Part shown: positions 37,442-49,737 of the stretch, in pieces
Numbering within the stretch: position 1 is the first letter of the stretch
How the letters are laid out: each line of letters opens with the position of its first letter
Source of the DNA: Triops longicaudatus
Lineage: Eukaryota > Arthropoda > Branchiopoda > Notostraca > Triopsidae
Length of the DNA stretch: 64,000 nt
Reading direction: 5' to 3'
Assembly (NCBI GenBank): GCA_022885665.1
Contig: JAGQDJ010000068.1
Span: 124,001-188,000 of the forward strand
Position numbers and translations under genes: made by a program
Notes under the pieces: generated by a model
Told to the model about the DNA's origin: nothing
Seen by the model: only the letters and a program-made list of their open reading frames with translations
Databases searched by the model: none

Positions 37442-40400
37442 CGCGTCGTTTTTGGAAACTGCTGCGCATAACGCGGTTTAATTGGTCAAAGATGGAGAAG
37501 CGATATATCCTTTTGGTATAAAGGGGGTAAAAAGGGTCTGTGGCCCTTTTGTGGCTCGGGTTGAGGCAGGTCCACTTGTTTTTCCTCATTTGCATACGAA
37601 AAAGACACAATAGACCAAAAGGTAACGAAGGGTTCCACGCCCTGATGCACCGTTGCCCTTCTTTTTTCTCGGGTTGGCTCGAGGATACTTTTAGGTCTTT
37701 GGTCTTGGTTACGCCGTCGTGAGCCCAACAAACGTGTCAAGGTATGTGTCTTGCCAGATCGTCAGGATCAAGAGAGTTTACGCAGGTAAAGAAAAAGAAA
37801 AACCGAAGTAAAAAAAAAAAAAACTGATCGTACCACAAAGTCCCGAAACTGCTGTTCAGTACTAAATTTTCATCCTACCAAACTTGCAGTGCATGACTGA
37901 ACTTTCCGATTCGTAGTAACTGGTGGGGATCCGCATGAGAAAAGGGAAAAGGAAGTTGAGAAGGCAAAGACCTTGGCAGTGATTTTTGGTCCTGGGATAA
38001 GTTTATGGATCAAGACACCCTGAAATCGTCGTTTCCCTTTTGAAAGCTTTTTCAATGGCAAAAATCGGGTGTCAGATATGCTTTAAGGAATGGTGCGACA
38101 AGTTCGTGAGGTTTCCGCGGTTTCCTCGTCTTAGTAAAAAAAAAAGAGAATGGCCGTGCTGTGCCTTACTGCGCAAAGGCCAGTTGAGTTGTAAGTCCAT
38201 GTCCTAAAATAAGTAGAAACACCAGTTTTTTCTTGTCCATGAACTGCCACTTGCGTTCTTAACTGCGAATAAAGGCTAGCCTGAATATTGCAGGTCGTAA
38301 AATTTGCCATACCCAAAGGTATGCCCAATACCTTGACAGATTGGTAGAGAAAACCTTACTTGTGAGCCCAAGAAGTGCGTTCTGCTAAGCTTTGGCTGGT
38401 AGGTACCCTTGTATTACATTTATAGAATTTCTAGAATTTTATCTGTCTCAGAATTTTCTGTAAAAAATTGACTTTTCCAAGTTCAGCGTCAATGTGCACA
38501 GCGCAAGATATTGTGCTCAGCACAACGCAACAGTACTGCAGTACCAGAACCGCGTAACACCTGGATTTCTGTTTGATTTTTTGTACTGCCACAGAATCAG
38601 GGCACGTTGTTTAGAAATTCCTGATTTCTATGAAAACAGCGTTTCAGCGACCTTCACGAATGTATGGGACCAACTTAGCTTAGTGAAACGCCTGTTGATT
38701 TTTTTTTTAAATTACGTTCTTGTTCCCTATTCAGGTACCTTTTTGGATAGGTTCTAACAATGAAATCCCTGCGTCGTCTGCGCTTGGCTAGTATTGCAGT
38801 AACTCTTTTGTACTCCTTTTCTCATATCCAAATGGCGCCCTTAAAAGCGCTCTTGGAGACGTATATCACTTCTTTTATCGTTTATCACCTATCGCCCTTA
38901 ACGCATGGGTGATGAGGTGTTCTTCTCGCAACAAAAGTTCGTTTTCCAGGTGCGAACTTACGATCCCTCCTTCTTTTCAACAATAGCCCTCCTTTTGGAC
39001 CGCATTGCCAGCGTTTTACCAAGAAATGCCCAGCATGCGTCCGCCTTCTTCCACGGCTCATTAAAAACTGAAATTTTGCACGCATGCGCAATCCCACTCC
39101 GGAGGATTTAAATTATGCACAGAACGATTCCATAAACTTTCCAGCTCTCTTGCTCGTTGCACCTGGCCAAAACGGAAATTTTGTTTCTCTTTTTGCAATT
39201 TGCTTTTTCGAGCTTGTCTTATCCAATCAAGAAAAAAATGAGAACTCCCAAACAAGGAAACAAGAAAAAAAGAATACCTCTTTACACAGGTTGCTTGGTT
39301 GTAATAACGGTACTCGGGTTTTGAAAGAAACGAAGCTTCAGGTGGTATGCCATTCTATAGAACAGTTTTCTGCGGTGCGGTTGGAGATTAGCTCACCGAA
39401 GCTTCAAAGATCGTTACTCACGATTTCATTTGATTTCCCCCCACAAGTTCAAGGGGAAATAGTCAACAAGATCTAGGATGAAACCCCGAGTCAAGAGATA
39501 AGAATACCAGAAGAGCTATTTAGGAAAACAATAGAGCAGAGAGAGTGATGGTACCGAGGAATAAAATCATAAGTGCCTTATAATTAGAGACGCACTGTGA
39601 GAGAGAATGATATGTGACCCGGAGTACTTGCTTGCGCTCTTTCATCTCGTAAGATCAGCGATTTATTCATGAATGATGACTCACACCGGGGGTAATACGT
39701 TGTAGCAGAACCCAAAACCCACCTTCCCTTCCGGGTTCCCTCCAGTGTTTGCGCACAGTGTGTGTGCGCGATTCGGATTTCATCTGCAGGTCCGGCTTTG
39801 CAGCTTTCTTCTCAATGAAAATAGGCATTATTGTCAGTGGCTTGAAAACCGGTTTCGGAGGCTTTAAAGTCAACTGTAATCCGATTTTGTTTTTTGCTCC
39901 TTTTCAATTTTTTCGAAGCAGATTTTTCCTGTGTGTGGGGGGAGTGTAACCCCCTGAACTAGCTTAAAAAGATCGTGGGAAACGGAATTTTCTATAGGGT
40001 GTAATCGTGATTGATTGAGTGCGGATCGTTAAAAGCCGTTTGGCGCCAGTCAGGGTCATAAAAAAGTTTTTAAGAGAAAACTTTGTCATCAACTTAGGAA
40101 AATTCTTTTATAGCGGAAAAAAAGTGTCGCCCGGGAAAGGAAGGGAATCTAGGATGCCAATCGTCTCCTGTTGCTTGTTAAAAGCTTGTCTGGCTTTTCG
40201 GTAGGGAGAGAGAACACCAACGAGAGGGTTTCGACTTTAGTAATGTAGAAGAGATTGCTAACTCGGTGTATGTGTGTGTGTTTGCGTGCGCTGTGGCTTG
40301 CTGGTTTCGGAAACGTATACGTTTGCCGTGCTTAATTTTAATCGGACCCGGTGGGGGGTGGAAGGAGGATGTTATGGAGAGAAAAAAAAGGAATTTTGAC

Positions 40401-40999
40401 CACCGCAGTAGACACGTCGAATGCAAAATACCGGGGTACTCCTGACATTTATGTCTTCTTACCGGTCGCCAGACACTCGTCGTCCCGTTCTACAATCTTA
40501 ATCTTCTTTTCGATTTGCCCTCCCGTCTTCTGCCCAGGCTTGCAAGTCCAACCACGCGATATGGCAGCCCCCAAAAAGACACGAAGAGGATATGAAAGTT
40601 CCTTGTGGGTGACCAAAGGGTGGTTTTGGAGTCGCACCTTGAAGATAGGGACACTCAAAAAGTATGAAAGAGAAGTCGCACACCAGATACAAAAAAAAAA
40701 AATGAGATATGCAAACGACGAGCCAAACAAGTTCCTGGTTGGGATTGAGGATAAGAACGGGGCGAAAAGGATCTCGAAAGCTCTCACTCTTTCGCCAAGG
40801 AGACTTGTTACATGCATGTCATCGATAACACTTTTATCGTATTTCTTTGAGTACTTCAGGACTCGGTCGTTGGAGTGACGTCTTTCCGTAACTTCGTTTG
40901 AGGGAATGAAGAGCTGAAACTTGGGTAGATACGTTTACTTAGTTGCAGTTATGTGTAGCAATTGGTAAAGTTAAAAGCCCGCAAACCAGCAGCAATTAG

Positions 41000-41074
41000 G
41001 GATGACGGATCAGGTGACGAGTTGAATGCTGACGGAGCGGGGAGCGTGCGCGCCTTGCGGTTACGCAGGAAAAC
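41000..41074 (+). other. Candidate 5' leader exon of the LZTS/fezzin gene
   Basis: A locally GC-rich stretch (GGAGCGGGGAGCGTGCGCGC region) ends at a good donor, AAAAC|GTGAGT at 41075. It could splice to the acceptor TTTGTAG before 41855, which precedes the LZTS start codon. The 5' edge is unknown. This rests on composition and splice signals alone. Confidence 0.25.
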
Positions 41075-41869
41075 GTGAGTGCCCTAGTAAACACTGCGGT
41101 CCTTCTAGGGACATTTACAGTGGCGGTAAGTTAATTTAGGATATGCTGGTTACTTTTAACTGAATATCTGCGAGACCGAAGGGTTCAGAACTCGGAGTAT
41201 TCTCGCTACTTTACTCTGTTTGTCAGGATGAGATTAAATAAAAGCGATAGGCGTATGTGATGAGAAATTTTCCCTTGTGAGCCGCGTAATTGGGCCGTAG
41301 GTGGCAGTTAGAAAAGCTGTAACCTAGGAACAGTATTGAGAGGCTTATCACGCGATGAGAATAATGTCATTCCCATGTATTCTCAAGCTAACTCGTATGC
41401 TAAGCTGTTAAGGTTTCTGACAATCTGTTGTGTGGAGATTAAACACGACATACGGCAGATGTGAAGTTATGGCAACGGTTGCCAATAGTACCGGCATTTA
41501 CGTGCCTTCGCAAAGGCCCCGTCTCCTGTCAGTTATTATCCGCGTCGTAAAAATGCGGCAGGAACTCAAAGACACGTGTTATGTTCCTAATATATTGTAA
41601 CTTGGGAAACGCTGGAATATCATACAATAAAGAGCTAGACAATTTTCTTTGTTAATGAGATCTACAGGCCCAGGTGTCTGATTGGTGGAGTTGGGTACTT
41701 ATTACAGAGTATTCAGTTACATCTCGTAGAAATTGAAGACCTTGTGTGAAAAGCTGGAGGATTCCCACACCTCGCAACAACTAAAATCAAAAACATCTCC
41801 CGGTAGGCTCCGTAGGCATTATCTTTCATGGTTTTGTTTGTCTTACATTTGTAGATCGGTCCTACCGTA

Positions 41870-44708
41870 ATGGATGCCGCCATACCCCCTAAAATCGCAC
41901 CAGTCAGTGGAGTCCTTGGCAAGGTAACGACAATTCAGTAACACGTAAATAAACAATAAAAAACATATCTAACAATATTTTTTTAAAAAATATGTGAAAA
42001 TAAATTATAAGAAAAAATCTGCTAAGAAAAGCTTTAAAATAATTTAGCAAACGAAATAAATTACATAGAATAAAAACGAACGAGAATTGAGCACAAAGTA
42101 TAAAATAAACGTAATTTTAAAAAAAATACACAACAATAATATAAAAGTAAAAGTTAAAAACAGAAAGATGAGTAAACTAATAAAAAAATGACGCGACTTC
42201 ATCGAGGGACACGTTTCTAATGTTAAGTTTCTGTAGGGAAAGGTAGCAATACGACCGATTGCCTGTCGTCCTGTGGTTTCGTCGGCTTCTTCCACACCAA
42301 TTCTCGGTGCCCGGAGTTTTGGCACCGCCGACAACAGTCTTGATAGTGAGAAACTGATGTCGAAGAGTTCGTGGAGTCAATTCAGCAGTACAACGGATTT
42401 GAGATCGCAGCCTCAACAAAATCAACAACCTCCCAGTCTCCCCAGTAAATTAGATTTCCGGCCCGCTGCTCAGCGGAATTCGTGGACCAATACACCAGCC
42501 CCGGAAACCTCGGAGTCACAACGGGGCAAATTGGCTTACCCTCCAGGTATCCCGCCTAACAACACTCTCACCCTGGCGCGGAAATTTGGGGGTTCGTTGT
42601 GTAACGTCTCCACCTGGCAACACCAACAGTCACAACAACATTCCATGTCCCATACTGATAAACCAGCCTTCCAGTCGTCCACCACATCGCTCGTCTCTTG
42701 TAAACCCTCCGAACCGCCCGCTTATCGTCCGGCGCCACCTTTAAAACCCAAACCCCATCGTCAAATTGCGCAAAGTAATGACAACATCAAGAATTATGCC
42801 TCCATCTCCAAACTGGGTGGTTCGGAAGTGCAGTTAGACAAGTTGACGAAGCATTGCGGTGTTGACGGTCCTTTGTCTTTGAGTAGCGCGTCGGACATGT
42901 GTTTCGATCGCCTCAATGTCAAGTGTCCGAATGGCCTTTCCAGTTCTGAAGTGCAGTTACACCGCACGGCGGACAAAGAGAACGGGTTTCGGCCCGTTGA
43001 AGCTAAATCGGGGCATTGCAGCACCTTGCCGCGCGGCAGCAAAGGCTACAGCAACGCCACCTATACCACATTCAGCTTCTCAGACGGAAGGACGTGTGAG
43101 TCGAATGGCGTCACCGACGAGGAAGTCATTTACAGCGAGCCTTTCGGGATAGACAAACCGTTACTTTCACCTGCGAGTTTTTCAGATTTGGTATTAGACA
43201 CGCCTTTGTCCATGGACTCGGAATCTTGGGCGGATTTGAATGATTCAATGGTCTCGGGCCGAGACGCAGATACCCCGGTAGTGCGTGATGGACGTATTCG
43301 CAGTGCTCAAGCACAGTCGGGGTCGTATTTATCCTTAAATGGACCCAACTCGCTGGACTTTGATCAGCGATCCGAAATGGTCACGCCCGTGGTTCACCAA
43401 GGAAGAATCCAGTTACCTTCAGCTTTAGAAAATGCCAAAACTCGATTCCGACCTTTGTCTGAAAATCGCAGCGACGGTTCTTTGGGCAGTGTGGGCGATT
43501 TCCCTGATAACTCCGATTCTCGGTCGGAATTTGATCCCGAAGGAACGCCTTCACCCTCAGATTCGGGCGTAGCTGAATTAGAAGCTTTAATTAGGGAAAA
43601 AGATTCGGAAATATCCTTCTTGCGCGAAACGATGGAACAAAACGAAGCGGTCATTTTCAAGGTAAATGTTGGGTTTTCCTGAACATTTTGGGACTTTGCC
43701 ATTTCACGCGGAAAGGGTTATTAATGGGAAAGCTTTTGGGAGAAAAATTACAAGTGCTAAACGACGAGTGTTGTAAAACCCATTTTGTGGCTTTGGTACA
43801 ACCACCTAATTACGGCTTGTTGTCAAACAGGTCTACGAGGAAAAGGAGAAGTCCTGGGAACGCGAGCTCCGCAAACTTCGCCTGCTCTACGAAAACCGCT
43901 TGAAAGCAACGCAGAACCGTGTCTTGCGCGCCGAGCACAATTTCAGTATACATGCCCAACAGGTTTGTTAGCGAAATTTATTGCAAGCCCGGGTCGACGA
44001 GTAACATTTTTTTTTTATTTCCAGTGGCAAAACGAGCGGCGTAGAATTACCCAGGAAACGGAGGAAATAAAACAAGAATTGTGCGAATTAAAAGCACGCC
44101 TAGAAGAAACGTCTTGGAGTTTGTGCGAAAAGTCGGGCGAAGTATCGCTACTGAAGACCCAACTCAGGGATGCACAGGTAATTGTAAAAAAAAAAATTAT
44201 CGGTTTTAATAACCCATTTAAAGTAGACTGGTACTAAAGATGTTTTGTTTCGCAGAATGAACAAAGTGCCAGAAACCAAGAAATAGTGCGACTTAAATCT
44301 CAAGTTCGCGAGTTGCAAGAAGCGCTGCAACGAAGTCAAACCGAATGCCAATCCCTGCAACACCTGGTCACAAACAACAACAGTAGTAATCTTAACAGTC
44401 AAGAAGAACTTAATGCTCTCAAGCGGCAATTAGCCGAACAAAGTCACAAGTTTGAAACAGAGAAACAGGTTTGGTTGGAAGAGAAAATGACAGTTTTGAA
44501 GTACCAGAAACATTTGCAACAAAGTTATGTCAAACTTCATCACCGTAACGTTGCCCTTGAGCATGAACTGGGTCAATTAGGAATCACCGGCGTGCCTATG
44601 CTGTCCTCGTCGTCTTCTTGCAGCGATCCTGTTGCAGGAGATGTCGACTTAAATTCGTCGTGTATGTCCGACCACTCGGTGCGTTCCACGGCCGAATCCC
44701 ATTGTTAA
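41870..44708 (+). CDS. LZTS: LZTS/fezzin family coiled-coil protein
   Basis: Scaffold protein of the fezzin family (LZTS1-3, N4BP3), linked in animals to postsynaptic or cytoskeletal scaffolding and growth control. Exons are 41870-41923, 42237-43661, 43831-43962, 44025-44177 and 44256-44708, giving 738 residues. The N-terminus has the family motif GKVAIRPIACRPV. A long Ser/Pro/Gln-rich, probably disordered region follows to about residue 450. The fezzin coiled coil then runs from ELEALIREKDSEISFLRE through VYEEKEKSWERELRKL, LEETSWSLCEKSGEVSLLK and KYQKHLQQSYVKLHHRN. Family members share these blocks. The ATG is preceded in frame by an open exon start at 41855, so a further upstream start is possible. 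Copy identity within LZTS1-3 is not resolved. Confidence 0.88.
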
Positions 44709-45335
44709 ACCCTGCTCCCTGGCTTCTTTTTTTTTCTTGGAGTCATGTAAAACTCTACAGATTTTTATAGCTCTGATAAAAAAAAGAACTTTCGTTACCT
44801 CAGATATTTTCAGTTAATTGTTTAAATTGTACAGCTTTTCTCCCCCACTTCATGGTTAACTTATTTGTGCTCTTCCGTTGATGACGCCGAAATGTATTCA
44901 ATAATGTAAATTGTACTTTAAGACATATTTCTGTAGTGCAGAATTATGGATTTATGCGGAGATTTTAAAGAAGCTTTGAAACAATGGCTGATGTTTTGTC
45001 TTACTTTTCTTATAATAAGATGGATTTTTGTCAAGAAGTTGATCTGTACAATCTTATCAAACGGCTTATAAGTGACAATGTTCGAATCTGAGACATGACT
45101 TTGCCTGGAACTTTTCTTCAACGAAAGTTTTCTGCTAGATAAGCTAGATTATCAAAAGTTTGACGTTTTAAATTTCTACGTTATTTATCAGTGATAATAT
45201 TTCCATTTTGACGTTTCAGGTAAAATATTTAAACTAATAATCAAGAGTTTAATCAAGAATTTAAAAGAAATCGACAGTGAACACTCGACAGTGGGAACAA
45301 AAAAAAATTTTATTGACTCAACACGTGTAACACAT
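44709..45335. other. Convergent 3' ends of LZTS and FNTA
   Basis: This stretch should carry the LZTS 3' UTR. A minus-strand AATAAA at 45314-45309 lies only about 22 bases after the FNTA stop, so the FNTA 3' UTR may be very short. No coding exon seen. Confidence 0.5.
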
Positions 45336-46650
45336 TTAGGAATATTTGGTGGTAAGGGTTTGGGCGATATAGGTCCAATAGGGCGCTCGGATGGTGTCCT
45401 TATTTTGGGCCAAATCTTGGCACTTTTCAAGTGCTTGGGCCAAGAGTTCTTGACTTTTGGCTCGTTGCAAAAGTTCTTCGATGGCATCAACCTCGAAGGC
45501 CAACAGGAAAGGTGGCACTTTGCCTACGGAACGTAAATTTTGGCAAATGGACATGGCCTCAGGGTGATTGAGACCTTCTTCAACTTCCAACAAGATCCTA
45601 TCGACAAAGCAGTCATTACTTTTTCGGGCGGTAAAGGTTACACAGCCAGCACGTGATTTTGCAAGAAGATTAGCAGAAAGCGCCATCCAGGTCGCAAGGT
45701 CGCTTACCCTCGTAAGTAGTTCCAAGCGCTTTCATTATGCGAGACGAGGGACAAGGCTCGGGCCACAAATTGGATTTCCTGCTGGATAACATCGCTGGTA
45801 AACCCCGTGGTGTGATTGATGACAAAGTAACGTTGGTTCCATGCCGAATTGTTGCGAATGTCCTCTTGCAGCAGACGGTCCACATAATTTAGTTCGTTCT
45901 CAAATAAACTAAATGGAAACTGACGTTAGGCTGACGACACTTTTTCCACAAGTCTCCTCGCTTACTTGAAAGTGGTCAAGACCCATTGGCGATGCTGCCA
46001 AGCATGGTAGTTCTTGGCGTCTTGCGACAAAATGATCTCGGTGAACCGCAACTCGCCAGTCGGGTCATTTAGCCATTCCACTACCATTTTCCGATGATGC
46101 CTAAGACGGGTTGGATTAATGCTAGTCCATCAGTAAAGAACAATAGCTCAAGAGCAATTTACCAAACTTGGTAGTTTTTGGGATGGTCTTCCATTACATG
46201 GCGTAGGTACTTGAGTTCCGTGTGCAAATCCACGTTGATATGCCGTAAAAGGATTCGTCTGATAAAGCACCGTTTAGATTTGTTTTGTAAAGACCTTGGC
46301 CCAAGTTACCTGTACTGCCAGACAGTATAATTAGCCGGATTTAACTCGGCAGCATCTTTGGTCAGATCCAACGCTCTTTGAGACTTTTCCTGCGCTAGAA
46401 CAACGGCACGGAAGTAGCCAAAAACGTCCTTGACTAAGAAAATCTTTAATTACATGCTTTATTAACGTAATCAACTGTTACATTTGTCCGAGTATGCGAT
46501 AGCAACAATAGGAAAGTCGCCTTCATCCAAACTAATCGGTTGAATATCTTGCCATTCTTGGCGGTTCTTGTAGAATACAAATTCTTTCTCGTCTTCACTT
46601 TCGGATGACGTTGAAGAAGTATCTTCACTAGGAATATCAGCAGGATCCAT
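45336..46650 (-). CDS. FNTA: Protein farnesyl/geranylgeranyl transferase type I, alpha subunit
   Basis: Shared alpha subunit of the two enzymes that add farnesyl or geranylgeranyl to CaaX proteins such as Ras and Rho. Exons are 46650-46482, 46433-46310, 46258-46163, 46100-45966, 45908-45708 and 45597-45336, giving 328 residues. An acidic N-terminus (DIPSEDTSSTSSESEDEKE) comes first. Five PFTA helical repeats are then visible: YTVWQYRRILL, YQVWHHRKMVVEWL, YHAWQHRQWVLTTF, NSAWNQRYFVI and ESAWNYLRGILL. The family Lys in FKDVFGYFRAV, important for catalysis, is present. All phases join. The protein is somewhat shorter than the human one (379), mainly at the N-terminus. The gene is head to head with copine, 510 bp apart. 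Confidence 0.95.
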
Positions 46651-47160
46651 TTTAACGTTCAGCTTATTTTGTTATTATGAACCAGCAGGTCGATTTTCAA
46701 GTTTTGGCCCACATAGTCGATGCCCATGCCATCTCTTCATGTACTTAAGCACCGAAAGAGAATGTCCAAACTTATGGATTTTGCTGCTATAAGTGATACC
46801 ATTTAAATATCTTACAAAACCGAAAATAACCTATAATTTATATGAGTTAATTTTTAGACAAACCTTCAACATAGAAAAGTCCTCGCTTCTCAAATATCGT
46901 ACGCTTTTTGCCTCGACATGGAATAATTTCAAATTCACCACCATCCAGGCTTTTGTGCAATTGGACAATACAGGCATCTACCGGTACGTTTGAAATTTAT
47001 TCTACTAGGCGGACTTCCGGAAAGCTCCTGATAGGTGTATGGAGCAAGCAGAGTAAACCAGTTTAAAGGAGGAGTGGACATGTAGAAATGTTATGACTGA
47101 AGTACGAGTGACGTGTATGGAGTTTCACTTGTAGAGCTCCGCTGCTTAAACATTGAAAGT
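46651..47160. promoter_or_regulatory. Divergent promoter region FNTA / copine
   Basis: It lies between the FNTA start (minus) and the first copine start (plus). The short head-to-head spacing suggests a shared bidirectional promoter. No clear TATA box is seen. An open stretch ending at the donor CG|GTACGT (46983) is in the phase of the copine first exons but has no in-frame ATG. Confidence 0.35.
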
Positions 47161-49737
47161 ATGGCTAATTTTGTCCCTGGATCAGCTATTGCACCAACAG
47201 CCGAAGTCGAGTTAACTCTTTCCATAAGGTACGTTATCTTCCAAAATTTGGTACCAAAATATCCTGTCCTTTCTGTTTCGTTTCGTTCCTAGGCTCAGCC
47301 TTCGCATCAATTGAAAGTAGTGTCTTGACACTAATAAGAGCAACTTTGTCTTGTCTGTAATTCAGTCAAACGTCCCCCATATTAATCAAAGAGAACAAGA
47401 GAATTTATTAGTGAGAATGGCTTCAGCACCAGTATGGTCACCCGCTCGTGCTAATTCCATTGAGTTGTCCAAACTTATGGAACTTAGCCTTGCTTGCAGG
47501 TAGTAGTAGTACTCATTAACAACGTGACATCTTGAGGTGTTCTTTTTTCGAAATATCAGAAACGAATTCCTGTATCGTTCTGTCCGTTTTTTTCTGTTCT
47601 TCTGTTCGCTTTTATGTTCATTAATTGATTTACTTTTTAAGCTATTGAATATTAATATTTTGCTTTTGTTGCAGAAATTTAAAAGGGTTAGATGTGCTGT
47701 CAAAATCGGATCCTATGGTCGTGGTGTCGATACAGCCCTTCGGAGAAAAACGTTGGAAAGAGATTGCTCGTACGGAAGTTATTACGAATTCGCACAACCC
47801 TGACTTCGTTACCAAAATAAACGTCCAGTACCGTTTCGAAGAACAGCAAAATTTCCGCTTCGATGTCTATGATGTCGATGCAGATAGCCCAGACCTATCG
47901 CGTCACGATTATATCGGTTTCGTGGAGCAAACTCTGGGTCAAATAGTTGCATCAGGAGTCGTAAAAAAGACATTGCAACATCCAGCAGATCGCTCAGTAA
48001 GGGGAACTCTGATTATCATCGCCGAAGAGCTAAGCAGCAGCAAAGATGAAATCGAAATACAGTTCCAAGGCAAAAATTTAGATAATAAGAGTTTTTGGGG
48101 GACAGACCCCTTTTTCGTGGTATACAAGTCGAATGAAAGTGGCGAATACGCGAACGTTTATAAAAGCGAAGTGTGCCGTAAGACGGTAAATCCCACTTGG
48201 CGTTCGTTTTGCAAACCCGTGCGCACATTGTGCAACTCAGACTATGATCGGAGTCTCAGAATTTCTGTTTTCGACAACCGCTCAAGTGGGGATCACGTGC
48301 TTATCGGTCACGTTCATACGACGCTGAATGAGCTGAAACAGCAGGCCACTTCAGCTGTCTTACCGGTGATTCATCCAGGAAAACAGGTAAATTACCTCAC
48401 TACTGGTATTACTCATTAAAAAGTCTCAAAATGCCCTTTCTTTGTTTTACGTTCTGCAGCAGTTGTATCAGTATACTGTTCGTTTTGATTTGTGTAGTTC
48501 GATTACTAAAAGGACGTAAGCGTTTTTAATTAAATTTGTAATCTTTTGTTGTTCTTGATGTATTAGTTTTGTTTTATTGTCGTATTTTCACTGTCTTACA
48601 GAAGAAAAGCGGATATACTAATTCGGGTCAATTAACAGTAGCCAAGTTCGCAGTGAAGCCCATTTATAGTTTCCTGGACTACTTAAAAGGCGGGACGGAA
48701 ATTAATTGCACATTTGCTATCGACTTCACGGGTAAACTTTCTTATATTCAACAATTGTAAAAAAATGGCAAATCCTATTGAATTCGATTGTGTATCTCGC
48801 TTTTTTTAGCTTCAAATGGAAGTCCGGAGAATCCTATTTCGTTACATTATTTGGGCCCAGCACCAACATTGTATGAACGTGCATTAAGTGCGGTTGGAGA
48901 AATTTTACAGGACTATGATACCGATAAGCAAATACCTGTTCTTGGTTTTGGCGCCAAAATTCCACCAGAAGGAAGAGTTTCGCATGAATTTTTCGTGAAT
49001 CTGCATCCCAGCAATCCTTACTGCTTTGGCGTGGCTGGTAACGAAAATGCGTTTCGCTTAACCGTATCGCTGAGTTTTACATTGTTCTCTGTATAGGTGC
49101 ATTAGCAGCATATAGGGCTTGTTTACCCCAAATTCAATTTTACGGACCAACCAACTTCGCACCATGTATTAATCATGTGGCGAAGTTTGCACGAGAATTC
49201 AAGGATGGCAGCCATTACTTTATATTACTCATTTTGACGGACGGTGTTATAACAGATATGCCTCAGACTAAAGAAGTAATATTGTTACAGAATGTAATAG
49301 TTAGAATTGTAACAGTAGTTTGAATTTCTTTGTAATTTTTAGGCAATTGTGTCAGCTTCCGTATTGCCTCTCTCGATTATCATTGTGGGTATTGGAAATG
49401 CAGATTTTGGAGCAATGGAGGAATTAGATAGTGATACAGTGCGTTTAACTACGGACAGTGGGCGACAAGCCGCTCGAGATATTGTTCAGTTTGTCCCGTT
49501 TAACAAGTATAGAGGATTATTTATTCAGGAAATATTATAACAAAACCGTTTTATGTAAGTAGGTTCTTGGCAGGTGGCGTGGACGCGAGCATAGCTCGTA
49601 TGAAACTGGCGCAAGAAGTGCTGGCAGAAATTCCGACTCAGTTCTTGAGTTATATGAAAGTAAACAATATTGCTCCGAATCCGCCGAGATTTAGCGCACA
49701 AAACTTACCGCCTGACCCAGAAGCTTTATTGTCTTAA
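47161..49737 (+). CDS. CPNE: Copine (Ca2+-dependent phospholipid-binding protein)
   Basis: Copines bind membranes in a calcium-dependent way through two C2 domains and recruit partners through a von Willebrand A-like domain. Exons are 47161-47228, 47675-48386, 48602-48731, 48810-49037, 49097-49275, 49343-49506 and 49563-49737, giving 551 residues. First exon: MANFVPGSAIAPTAEVELTL. C2A runs from SKSDPMVVVSI through DVDADSPDLSRHDYIGF; C2B contains WGTDPFFVVYKS. The A domain has the metal-site sequence DFTASNGSP and LHYLGPAPTLYERALSAVG, GPTNFAP and ILLILTDGVITD. It ends with EIPTQFLSYMK. Intron 6 is only 56 bases, and its acceptor overlaps a decoy GTAAGT. A second first exon is listed separately. 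Confidence 0.93.
47417..47499 (+). CDS. CPNE: Alternative first coding exon of copine
   Basis: ATG at 47417 opens MASAPVWSPARANSIELSKL and then MELSLACR. The exon ends at the donor AG|GTAGTA in phase 2, the same phase as the first exon at 47161-47228. Both therefore splice to the exon at 47675 and both restore Arg at the junction. The product would have 556 residues and differ only before C2A. Coding quality and phase are good; real use is inference. Confidence 0.6.

Larger units (their letters stand above)
22555..41869. other. 19-kb region without supported coding exons
   Basis: It lies between the divergent starts of NDRG (minus) and the LZTS/fezzin gene (plus), and probably holds their promoters, leaders and long-range control. 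Several open frames of 60 to 175 codons occur, for example 40351-40878, but none shows a domain or coherent splice signals. The first 12 kb are AT-rich. From about 31 to 41 kb the sequence is more mixed, with G-runs (31834-31843, 33491-33506), three palindromic CRE sites, a CCAAT near 36120 and a possible degenerate repeat shared by 32488-32506 and 37967-37985. A candidate leader exon for LZTS ends at 41074. No tRNA, rRNA or transposase gene was recognised. Confidence 0.5.

Noticed and set aside
40351..40878. 175-codon plus-strand open frame in the gene-free region
   Set aside because: It has low-complexity Lys runs from A-rich DNA and no recognisable domain. A long overlapping frame on the other strand shows the stretch is simply poor in stops.
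46793..46983. Third copine first exon
   Set aside because: The open stretch ends at a good phase-2 donor that would also give Arg, but no in-frame ATG exists and the residues do not resemble the other two leaders.
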